A stretch of DNA of 7,844 bases, from positions 1-7,844 of the forward strand of contig SWDL01000466.1 in assembly GCA_005116795.1 (NCBI GenBank). Reading direction: 5' to 3'. Positions 1-5,958 of this stretch are shown one piece after another. The notes below the pieces were generated by a model. It did not search any database, had not been told where the DNA came from, and saw only the letters and a program-made list of their open reading frames with translations. This DNA comes from Nitrospira sp. (lineage in GTDB: Bacteria; Nitrospirota; Nitrospiria; Nitrospirales; Nitrospiraceae). Position 1 is the stretch's first letter. Every line of letters starts with the position of its first letter. The translations under genes and the position numbers were made by a program.

Positions 1-166
1 GAAAACCACGGGAATCCATGACCGAAATTAGCATCGGATTACCGCATTGGCAACAAACCGGATAGGCAAGGTTTGAACGTCGCTCGGCTGGAGTCAGCAA
101 TCCTGTCCCAAAGCCCGGCAATCACAGCATTCCTCTTCCGCCCAAACCCGATAAAGGAACCGCCCC
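1..166. other. Upstream region without an assignable gene
   Basis: The plus-strand frame beginning at base 3 stays open to a TAG at 63-65. It could be the last ~20 codons of an upstream gene or a chance 15-codon frame from the ATG at 18; nothing in it is recognisable. A TTGGCA at 47-52 resembles a -35 box, but no good -10 box follows at the right distance. The leader of the first TolC gene ends with an AAAGGA ribosome binding site at 153-158. Confidence 0.4.
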
Positions 167-1579
167 ATGAACCGACGATTAATCCGATCACGGATCATGC
201 TTGCAGCCGCACTGTTCGCCGGTTCTGCCATGCCCATACATCCTGCTGAAACGCGAGCAGGCGAGTCCTTAACTGAACCTAGCCCCCGGAGCAACTTTCT
301 TGGGCTGGAGGAAGCGATTCGGATCGGGCTTTCTCAGCATCCACTCATCCAACAGACCCGGTATACCTCGGTGGCCGCAAAGGCCGTGACCAAGCAGACC
401 CGGGGTGAGCTGTATCCATGGCTCGAGGCCTCCGTCGCCGAAAGTAACGGATCGCTCCGCATCACGACCAGCGACGGCCAGATCGTCCATGGCCGAGGCG
501 GCATTGGCTTCCTTCCGGGCGCCGCCCTGCCCCACCATAACCAGAATATGTTGACCGGCGGATTGATCCTGAACCAACTCATCACAGATTTCGGCTACAC
601 CGCCCAACGCATCCTCGCCAATGAGGCGAATGAAGCCGCAAGCGAGAAGGAAATCCTCACGAACAAGGCCGTCATTATTCTCACTATTCAAAAAGCCTAT
701 CTCACGTGCCTGCTCCAGCAGAGCCTGGTCGAGATTGCCGGAGAAACCGTCAAGAGGCGAAACACGCTTCGGGATCAGGTCCAGGCTCTGTACAAGCATC
801 AACTGAAATCGAAGGTGGATCTGGACCTGATTCTGGTCGAAGTCTCGAATGCGAAGCTGGCTTTCATCAGAGCTCAGAATGATCTGACGCAGGCCTTCGC
901 GACGCTCAACAATGCCATGGGAGTCGAAGGCTCTGATCGCTATGAGCTGGCCAAGATCCCCATCATGATCGCTCCCACGCCGGATCTTCCGCATCTGGTG
1001 GAAGTCGGATTGGCGGATCGGCCGGAGTTGTTGGGCAACCGCGATCGCCTGGTTGCCAGCGAGGAGTTACTCAAGGCCGCCAAGGCACTGAACCTCGGCT
1101 CTCTTTCGGCGGTCGGGACCATCGGGGTAACGAAATATTGGGATGTTCATGATGAAGGAATTCACGATAATCAGGTGGCTCCGCTGTGGGGCGCGGGGGC
1201 CACGATGAAATTTCCTCTCTTCACCGGTTTTCGCATTCAGAACCAGATCAAAGAAGCGGGACACCACCAAGGAGAGACGCAGCACGAACTTGAGAACCTC
1301 TCGAATGAGGTGGTGCTGCAAATTGTCCGGGCCTACCTGACCCAAACCACGAATGCGGAGCAGATCCCACTCGAACGCGAACAAGTGTCTTTTGCCAGAG
1401 AGGCTCTCTCCCTGGCCCAAGAACGGTACAAGCAAGGACTGAGCCCGATTGTGGAAGTCGTCCGGGCGACGACTGCACTGTTCGAAGCCGAGTCCCGCTT
1501 GGCCGAAGCCCAATACATCTACAAAATCAGTGAGGCTGCGGTGGCATATGCAACCGGACAAGATTACAAACGCTTCTAG
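167..1579 (+). CDS. TolC-family outer-membrane channel protein, copy 1
   Basis: This is a 470-residue outer-membrane efflux protein of the TolC/OEP family. Members form trimeric beta-barrels with long periplasmic alpha-helical tunnels and serve as exit ducts for RND, ABC or MFS exporters. The start is ATG 167, with AAAGGA at 153-158. A signal peptide is clear: basic MNRRLIRSR, a hydrophobic stretch at residues 10-21, and likely cleavage between 28 and 32. The two internally repeated OEP halves cover roughly residues 45-255 and 280-465. Family-like landmarks shared with the two following genes are LITDFG (138-143), HQLKSKVDLDL (211-221), LNNAMG (247-252), RPELLG (285-290), WGAG (341-344), a long helical region (380-460) and YATG (461-464). 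The chain ends in Phe. It overlaps the next gene by 32 bp. The substrate cannot be inferred because no pump gene is adjacent in the window. The family call is secure; the role is not. Confidence 0.93.
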   Translation: MNRRLIRSRIMLAAALFAGSAMPIHPAETRAGESLTEPSPRSNFLGLEEAIRIGLSQHPLIQQTRYTSVAAKAVTKQTRGELYPWLEASVAESNGSLRITTSDGQIVHGRGGIGFLPGAALPHHNQNMLTGGLILNQLITDFGYTAQRILANEANEAASEKEILTNKAVIILTIQKAYLTCLLQQSLVEIAGETVKRRNTLRDQVQALYKHQLKSKVDLDLILVEVSNAKLAFIRAQNDLTQAFATLNNAMGVEGSDRYELAKIPIMIAPTPDLPHLVEVGLADRPELLGNRDRLVASEELLKAAKALNLGSLSAVGTIGVTKYWDVHDEGIHDNQVAPLWGAGATMKFPLFTGFRIQNQIKEAGHHQGETQHELENLSNEVVLQIVRAYLTQTTNAEQIPLEREQVSFAREALSLAQERYKQGLSPIVEVVRATTALFEAESRLAEAQYIYKISEAAVAYATGQDYKRF

Positions 1580-2996
1580 CGACCACGAATCGAAAGCCGG
1601 CGATCTGAGCCTTCGGCTGCCGGTCTTCCTATTGGTGCTGTGGGCCATCAGCCTGTCCTTCTCCAGCGTTTCCGCCGCATCGCCGCCGTCGTCACCTTCA
1701 AGGTCAAACAGCAACCAGGAGACCCCGAAGAAATCCTCCCTGAGCTGGGATGGAGCCATTCGTCTTGCACTCGCCAAGCAACCATTGCTCAAGATCGCGC
1801 AGCATGAGGCACTCGAATCTCAGGCCGTCGTGAAACAAATTGAATCTGCCAATTACCCTCAGATTACCGGCATCTACGCCAACTCCGGCGGCAACACCAG
1901 GGTCCTGGCGAACCTGGGTATCTCTGGCTCGCTTCCCAAACCAGTCACCACGCTGACCACTCCGGGTCTCCGTGTGGACCTTCTGATCACTGACTTTGGC
2001 CACACGGCCCACAAGATCCTGTCCCAGAAGTCCTTGACCGCTTCTGCCGAGAAAGCCGTCCTCACGACCAAGGCGCTGGTTATTCTCAACACGGAACAGG
2101 CTTATCTCAACTGCCTCAAACAGCAGCGACTCGTAGACATCGCACGGCAAGTTCTGATGGAGCGTGAGCTGATCCGCCAGCAAGCTGAATCCTATTATCG
2201 TCATCAATTACGGTCGAAATTGGATCTGGACTTCGCTTCGGTCGAGGCGAATCGAGCAGAATTAGTCCTTATTAAGGCTCAGAACGATCTACGAGCCGCA
2301 TTCGCCGCCTTGAACAATGCCATGGGGCTACAAGAGTCTGCTGAATATATGCTCGAGAACCTGACACTTGCGGTGCAGCCTGTCCCGCCGCTTGAGTCGT
2401 TGCTCAAGGACGCCCTCATCAAGCGGCCGGAGTTACTGGGAAGCAAAGACCGTATCCAGGCAGCGGAGGAAGCGTCGAAAGCGGCCAAGGCCCTGAACTA
2501 CGGCAGCATCACTGCCATTGGGACGACGGGCTATACCTGGTGGAGCGGTCCGGAATTCAGCGCGAAAGGCAGCCAGACCAATCCAGGCAACCAGCTTGGG
2601 TGGTGGGGGGCTGGGGGAACCAGTGCGTTCCCACTCTACACCGGTGGTCGGATTGAAGGGCAGATCGAAGAGACGGGAGCTCGAAAGGGTGAGGTCGAAG
2701 CCAGTACACGGTCGCTCACGAATGACGTGGTCTTACAGGTCACCCAGGCCTTCCTGAGCCGACTGACCGCCAAGCAGCAAATCGAAGTCGCCGAGGAGAA
2801 AGTCGCTCACGCTCGCGAAGCCCTGACGCTCGCTCGGGAACGGTACAAGGTTGGCCTTGGTTCCATCCTCGACGTGACAACCGCGGCGGCGGATCTCCTC
2901 AGCGCCGAAGTCGGGCTTGCGGAGTCCCAGTATGAGTACCAGGCGAGCGAAGCCGCTCTCGCCTATGCGACCGGAACTGAGTTCGCGCGTTATTGA
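1548..2996 (+). CDS. TolC-family outer-membrane channel protein, copy 2
   Basis: This second tandem paralogue is about 482 residues from ATG 1548, inside the end of copy 1. The frame extends upstream to an ATG at 1449, but those extra residues are only the out-of-frame shadow of copy 1. From 1548 there is a long polar n-region (1-22), a hydrophobic core at 24-38 and an SVSA|A-like cleavage site near residue 43, which suits an exported protein. The ribosome site is weak: GAGG at 1532-1535 lies 12 nt from the ATG. Translation may therefore be coupled to copy 1, or may begin at a later non-ATG codon such as CTG 1605. The same landmarks occur in the same order as in copy 1: LITDFG, HQLRSKLDLDF, LNNAMG, RPELLG, WWGAGG and YATG, with an aromatic last residue (Tyr). 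It differs by a glycine-rich segment after residue ~85 and a Trp-rich loop before WWGAGG. Family call secure; exact start uncertain. Confidence 0.9.
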   Translation: MQPDKITNASSDHESKAGDLSLRLPVFLLVLWAISLSFSSVSAASPPSSPSRSNSNQETPKKSSLSWDGAIRLALAKQPLLKIAQHEALESQAVVKQIESANYPQITGIYANSGGNTRVLANLGISGSLPKPVTTLTTPGLRVDLLITDFGHTAHKILSQKSLTASAEKAVLTTKALVILNTEQAYLNCLKQQRLVDIARQVLMERELIRQQAESYYRHQLRSKLDLDFASVEANRAELVLIKAQNDLRAAFAALNNAMGLQESAEYMLENLTLAVQPVPPLESLLKDALIKRPELLGSKDRIQAAEEASKAAKALNYGSITAIGTTGYTWWSGPEFSAKGSQTNPGNQLGWWGAGGTSAFPLYTGGRIEGQIEETGARKGEVEASTRSLTNDVVLQVTQAFLSRLTAKQQIEVAEEKVAHAREALTLARERYKVGLGSILDVTTAAADLLSAEVGLAESQYEYQASEAALAYATGTEFARY

Positions 2997-3014
2997 GCCG
3001 ACCTGTTATGTCGC

Positions 3015-3020
3015 AGGAGG
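3015..3020 (+). promoter_or_regulatory. Perfect Shine-Dalgarno that selects a TTG start
   Basis: AGGAGG at 3015-3020 lies 6 nt before TTG 3027 but 15 nt before the first in-frame ATG (3036). The spacing favours the TTG as start of the third TolC gene. Confidence 0.75.
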
Positions 3021-3026
3021 ATTCCG

Positions 3027-4445
3027 TTGGCGACGATGCGCAACCCCCGAAGTCTCGTGATCGGATTCTTACTGGCGGCCTTGATCGGCTCAGCGGGGTC
3101 GACCTGGGCTGCGGTGTCTCAGGAAAACTCGCCAGGGGGGCAACCTCCCCAAGAGTTGGAACGTGATGCGCCCATATCAAAAGGAGCGTTTCTCGGATAT
3201 GAGACCGCCATCCAGATCAGCTTCAAGCACCATCCCTTGCTCCGAAAAGCCCAAAAAGCGGCCCTGGTGGCGGAGGCCGTCACGGACCAGGCGAAATCGA
3301 GGTACTATCCCGAACTGAATGCCTATGCCCTCCAAACAGGCGGGACAATCCGCCCGCTCAGCGTTTTCAACATCGCCGGCGCTCAGAATAAACCGACTTC
3401 CTACGTGGAAAGCGCCGGCGTTCGAGCGGATCAGTTGATCTACGATTTCGGCCAGACCACCCACAAAGTACTCGCTGAACAAGCCGGCCAAGAGGCGGCT
3501 GAGAAAGATATCCTTGCCAAAAAGGCGTCGGTGATCTTCAGAGTTCAGCAAACCTACATCCACTGCCTGCGGCAAAAGCGTTTGAGGGAAATCGCCGAAG
3601 CGACCGTTCGGGAGCGCGGTGTCCTCCGTGACCAGATCGCGAGTCTCCATAAGCATCAGTTGAAGTCCAAGCTGGATCTCGACCTGATCTCGGTCGAGCT
3701 GAAAAACGCAGAAGTGCAACTGCTGCAAGCGAAGAACGAGTTGCTCGCGGCCTTCGCCGCGCTGAACAATGCGATGGGGGTACGCGGGGTCGAGGACTAC
3801 ACATTGGAGGATGTCCCAACTGCGATGACCTCCTGGGGTACGCTCGAATCGTTGATCCAGCAGGGGTTGAAGGATCGTCCGGAATTGATGGGTGTAGCCG
3901 ACAGGATCAGACAGGCCGAGGAGCAACTCAACTCAGCGAAGGCGCTCGCCCTGCCTACAATCTCAGCGCTGGGCACATACGGCGTGATCCACTTCAGCGA
4001 TGCGCCGACAAACCAGTACGCAGGCTCCCATCCCGGACAAACCAATCTCTGGTGGGGGGCCGGCGTAACGATCTCCACTCCACTCTTTACAGGATTTTTC
4101 ATCGAGAATCACGTGGCGGGTGCCCGCGAGAACAAGTACAAGATGGATCAAAGGAAAGCCGATCTCTCAAACAAGATTACGCTGGAGGTCACGGATGCCT
4201 ACCTCACGGTCCAGACCGCACAGCAGCAAGTCAAAGTCGAAGAGAGAGAGGTCGAGGCGGCACGGAGCGCGCTGACGCTGGCGAAGGAGCGCTACCGGCT
4301 TGGCTTGGCGTCGATTGTGGACATCACCACTGCGACAACGGCGTTCTTGCTCGCACAAGTGATGCTCTCCGAGGCACAGTATGCAGTACAAGCCGGCGCC
4401 GTCGCATTGACCTATGCGACCGGCAAGGGGTATCTGCAGTTCTAG
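3027..4445 (+). CDS. TolC-family outer-membrane channel protein, copy 3
   Basis: This third tandem paralogue has 472 residues and starts at TTG 3027, chosen because of the ideal AGGAGG six bases upstream; ATG 3036 is the alternative and would shorten it by three residues. It begins 30 bp after copy 2, in the same direction, so it is very likely co-transcribed. The signal peptide is classical: basic residues at 5-8, hydrophobic core at 10-22, and STWA|A cleavage after residue 28. Landmarks are YDFG (139-142), HQLKSKLDLDL (210-220), LNNAMG (246-251), RPELMG, WWGAG, SIVDITTATTA in the second half, then YATG and a final Phe. It belongs to the TolC/OEP family with two OEP repeats. Copies 1 to 3 are clearly paralogous along their whole length but quite diverged, so the duplication is not recent. 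Partner pump and substrate are unknown. Confidence 0.92.
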   Translation: MATMRNPRSLVIGFLLAALIGSAGSTWAAVSQENSPGGQPPQELERDAPISKGAFLGYETAIQISFKHHPLLRKAQKAALVAEAVTDQAKSRYYPELNAYALQTGGTIRPLSVFNIAGAQNKPTSYVESAGVRADQLIYDFGQTTHKVLAEQAGQEAAEKDILAKKASVIFRVQQTYIHCLRQKRLREIAEATVRERGVLRDQIASLHKHQLKSKLDLDLISVELKNAEVQLLQAKNELLAAFAALNNAMGVRGVEDYTLEDVPTAMTSWGTLESLIQQGLKDRPELMGVADRIRQAEEQLNSAKALALPTISALGTYGVIHFSDAPTNQYAGSHPGQTNLWWGAGVTISTPLFTGFFIENHVAGARENKYKMDQRKADLSNKITLEVTDAYLTVQTAQQQVKVEEREVEAARSALTLAKERYRLGLASIVDITTATTAFLLAQVMLSEAQYAVQAGAVALTYATGKGYLQF

Positions 4446-4449
4446 ATTG

Positions 4450-4642
4450 AGTGAGGATGCTCAGTTCACGCGGCAACGCTCAAAGTTGGAACAGGGATCT
4501 CTCCTGAGTCAGACAGTCGGATGTGGCGGTGACGGGCGCGCAAACCCGCTTGGCGGAAGCCCAGTACGATTACAAAACCGCGGAAGTCACTCTGGCCTAT
4601 GCGACCGGGGCGCTGGCGGGGGAAATGACGGGAGGAAAGTGA
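4450..4642 (+). pseudogene. Decayed C-terminal remnant of a fourth TolC-family gene
   Basis: Directly after the stop of copy 3, the frame from 4450 encodes SEDAQFTRQRSKLEQGSLLS. This matches the segment of copies 1-3 that reads like EALTLARERYKxGLxSI. The match then moves to another frame from about 4508: SDVAVTGAQTRLAEAQYDY continues into KTAEVTLAYATG and a TGA at 4640-4642. Between the RxK of the helix and RLAEAQY there are 61 nt against 63 in copy 1, so a net 2-bp loss near 4500-4520 explains the frame change. The second frame also has a TGA at 4505-4507. What remains is about 62 codons; the signal peptide and most of both OEP halves are missing. It is a relic of a fourth tandem copy, not a working gene. 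Its last 46 bp overlap the antisense lipoprotein gene. Confidence 0.8.
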
Positions 4643-5340
4643 GCGACGGGTTGGCCGATGTGCAGCTTGTGAAGATCGAGCACCAGTTCGTCTTTCTCGT
4701 TCCCAAAGGCGGTATCCAGAAAGCTCGTCTCCTGGATCACCACCGCCTCTCTCGGCTGAAACAGAAGGTCGAATCCTTTGGCCGCGGTCGGCCGCATCGG
4801 ATAGCGGCGGTCATACACCATCCCATAGGCGGGAATGCCGTAGACGATCCGGTGATTGCCGAGAATGAAATGGAGCTGCTGTCCCTTTACATACAGCCCG
4901 CCGGAGGTGATCACCCGCTTGATGGAGGTCTCCGGCCGGCTCAGGTAGTACGTGACCCGTTCGTTGGGCTGGGCGCGACCGAGCGCCTCGGCCAATCGTG
5001 GCGCGAGCATCGCCATCTCTTCCTCGGTAAACGCCTGCTCGGGCGTCGCTTCTCCCGCAAACCACATCACCGGGCTGATGCGCCGTTGCTTGACCGAGAT
5101 GCCGCGCAAAATCCGTTCGAGTTCGCTCGCCGAGATGATCAGCGGATGGCTGTGCTTCGTATAAGGCGCTTCGTCCAAGACATGGATGTCCCGTTCGAGA
5201 CGGACGAAATTGACCGGGTCTTCATAGACCGCCCGGGAGGGCACATGGGGAATGGCGCAACCGACAAGCAACGCTGAAGTCAGAACGCTGAACGCTGAAT
5301 CACGGAAGAGCCCGCTCCAGATCCTCCCTCCGAACCTCAC
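4597..5340 (-). CDS. Conserved-looking lipoprotein of unknown function
   Basis: The product is about 247 residues from GTG 5340, preceded by GAGGAA at 5348-5353 with a 7-nt spacer. In-frame ATGs at 5355 and 5373 have Shine-Dalgarno-like bases only directly against the start codon, so they are less likely, but they would add 5 or 11 residues. The N-terminus has arginines, a hydrophobic run (FSVLTSALLVG) and a lipobox LVGC, with Cys at about residue 28. The mature protein should be lipid-anchored to a membrane facing the periplasm. No domain is recognised. The mature chain is mixed alpha/beta, with a basic-hydrophobic stretch near SIKRVITSGGLYVKG and a Tyr/Pro-rich patch (YGIPAYGMVYDRRYP). Part of the signal peptide is encoded by 7-bp repeats. 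The last ~15 residues lie antisense over the TolC remnant, so the C-terminus may be recent. It lies 49 bp downstream of the cyclophilin gene on the same strand and is probably co-transcribed with it. Confidence 0.7.
   Translation of the reverse strand: MRFGGRIWSGLFRDSAFSVLTSALLVGCAIPHVPSRAVYEDPVNFVRLERDIHVLDEAPYTKHSHPLIISASELERILRGISVKQRRISPVMWFAGEATPEQAFTEEEMAMLAPRLAEALGRAQPNERVTYYLSRPETSIKRVITSGGLYVKGQQLHFILGNHRIVYGIPAYGMVYDRRYPMRPTAAKGFDLLFQPREAVVIQETSFLDTAFGNEKDELVLDLHKLHIGQPVAHFPPVISPASAPVA
5270..5304. repeat. Heptad repeat array A (AACGCTG units)
   Basis: Five consecutive 7-bp units in perfect phase read AACGCTG, AAGTCAG, AACGCTG, AACGCTG, AATCACG. Three are identical and two degenerate. 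The array lies within the lipoprotein signal-peptide codons. Read from the coding strand the unit is CAGCGTT. Confidence 0.75.
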
Positions 5341-5346
5341 ATTGGA

Positions 5347-5388
5347 ATTCCTCATTCCTCGTTCAGCCTTCATCCTTCAGAGTTCCGT
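5347..5388. repeat. Heptad repeat array B (NTTCNNN units)
   Basis: Six in-phase 7-bp units read ATTCCTC, ATTCCTC, GTTCAGC, CTTCATC, CTTCAGA, GTTCCGT. In the mRNA sense of the minus-strand genes the first two are GAGGAAT, and the one nearer the gene is the ribosome binding site for the GTG start at 5340. The unit at 5361-5367 (GTTCAGC) is the exact reverse complement of a phase of array A (GCTGAAC, 5287-5293). The array fills most of the gap between cyclophilin and lipoprotein. Confidence 0.7.
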
Positions 5389-5389
5389 G

Positions 5390-5899
5390 CTATTCCGTGA
5401 CGGTCACGGTGATCTCGATGCGCTCCAGGGGATTGTCCCGGCTGTCGCGCTTCGAGCCCACGACGCGATCCACAATTTCCATCCCGTTGACCACTTCCCC
5501 AAAGACCGTATATTGCCGATCCAGGAAGTTGGCGTCCGCCACACAAATAAAGAATTGCGAGCCGGCGCTGTCCGGATCGTTGGCCCTCGCCATCGACACG
5601 ATGCCGCGCTTGTGTGGACGGCTGTTGAATTCCGCCTTCACCTTGTGGCCGGGCCCGCCCATGCCGTGAGAGCTTCGATCCTGACTCTTGCTGTTCGGAT
5701 CCCCGCCTTGGATCATGAAGCCCGGAATCACGCGGTGGAACGTCGTTCCGTCGAAAAACTTGTCCTTCGCCAGTGTGATGAAGTTGTTGACGTGATGAGG
5801 CGCCACGTCCGGATAGAACTTCAGCACAATATCGCCCCAGGGTTCGCCCTGAGACTTCAAACTGATCGTCGCCTGCGTCTGATTCGTCGCCTCTGCCAT
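5390..5899 (-). CDS. Cyclophilin-type peptidyl-prolyl cis-trans isomerase
   Basis: This 169-residue enzyme accelerates cis-trans isomerisation of Xaa-Pro bonds during folding. The cyclophilin signature is complete: WGDIVLKFYPDVAPHHVNNF (21-40), the catalytic-loop FHRV with active-site Arg56 (54-57), FMIQGGDP (61-68), SMAR (102-105), GSQFFIC (113-119) and VFGEVVNGMEIVD (132-144). The position of human cyclophilin A Trp121 is Phe125 (ANFLD), as in many bacterial cyclophilins that bind cyclosporin poorly. There is no signal peptide, so it should be cytoplasmic. Length is normal for a single-domain PpiA/PpiB-type protein. The start is ATG at 5899, with GGGA at 5905-5908 (5-nt spacer). It lies between the propeller chimera, ending 59 bp upstream, and the lipoprotein on the same strand. 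Confidence 0.95.
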   Translation of the reverse strand: MAEATNQTQATISLKSQGEPWGDIVLKFYPDVAPHHVNNFITLAKDKFFDGTTFHRVIPGFMIQGGDPNSKSQDRSSHGMGGPGHKVKAEFNSRPHKRGIVSMARANDPDSAGSQFFICVADANFLDRQYTVFGEVVNGMEIVDRVVGSKRDSRDNPLERIEITVTVTE

Positions 5900-5921
5900 G
5901 TTTGTCCCTTTCCCTAGTCTT

Positions 5922-5956
5922 GCCTCTCGCCTCGTGCCTCACGCCTCATGCCCCAG
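5922..5956. repeat. Heptad repeat array C (GCCTCNN units)
   Basis: Five in-phase 7-bp units read GCCTCTC, GCCTCGT, GCCTCAC, GCCTCAT, GCCCCAG. They lie between the stop of the propeller gene and the start of the cyclophilin gene. In the mRNA sense each of the first four contains GAGGC, giving four GAGG motifs spaced exactly 7 nt apart, beginning about 23 nt upstream of the cyclophilin ATG. Confidence 0.85.
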
Positions 5957-5958
5957 AT

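Noticed and set aside
18..65. Small 15-codon frame MTEISIGLPHWQQTG
   Set aside because: No ribosome site is seen and the frame is also open to the window edge, so it may be the tail of an upstream gene; there is not enough to call either.
269..994. Minus-strand frame of 241 codons opposite TolC copy 1 (a similar one lies at 3177-3926 opposite copy 3)
   Set aside because: Antisense shadows of strongly coding plus-strand genes. The shadow proteins have no signal peptide, domain or ribosome site.
4414..5277. Long plus-strand open frame of 287 codons
   Set aside because: It begins inside TolC copy 3 out of frame, crosses the relic, and then runs antisense to the lipoprotein gene. Only its 4450-4510 part resembles anything, namely the TolC relic. 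No ribosome site and no coherent protein.
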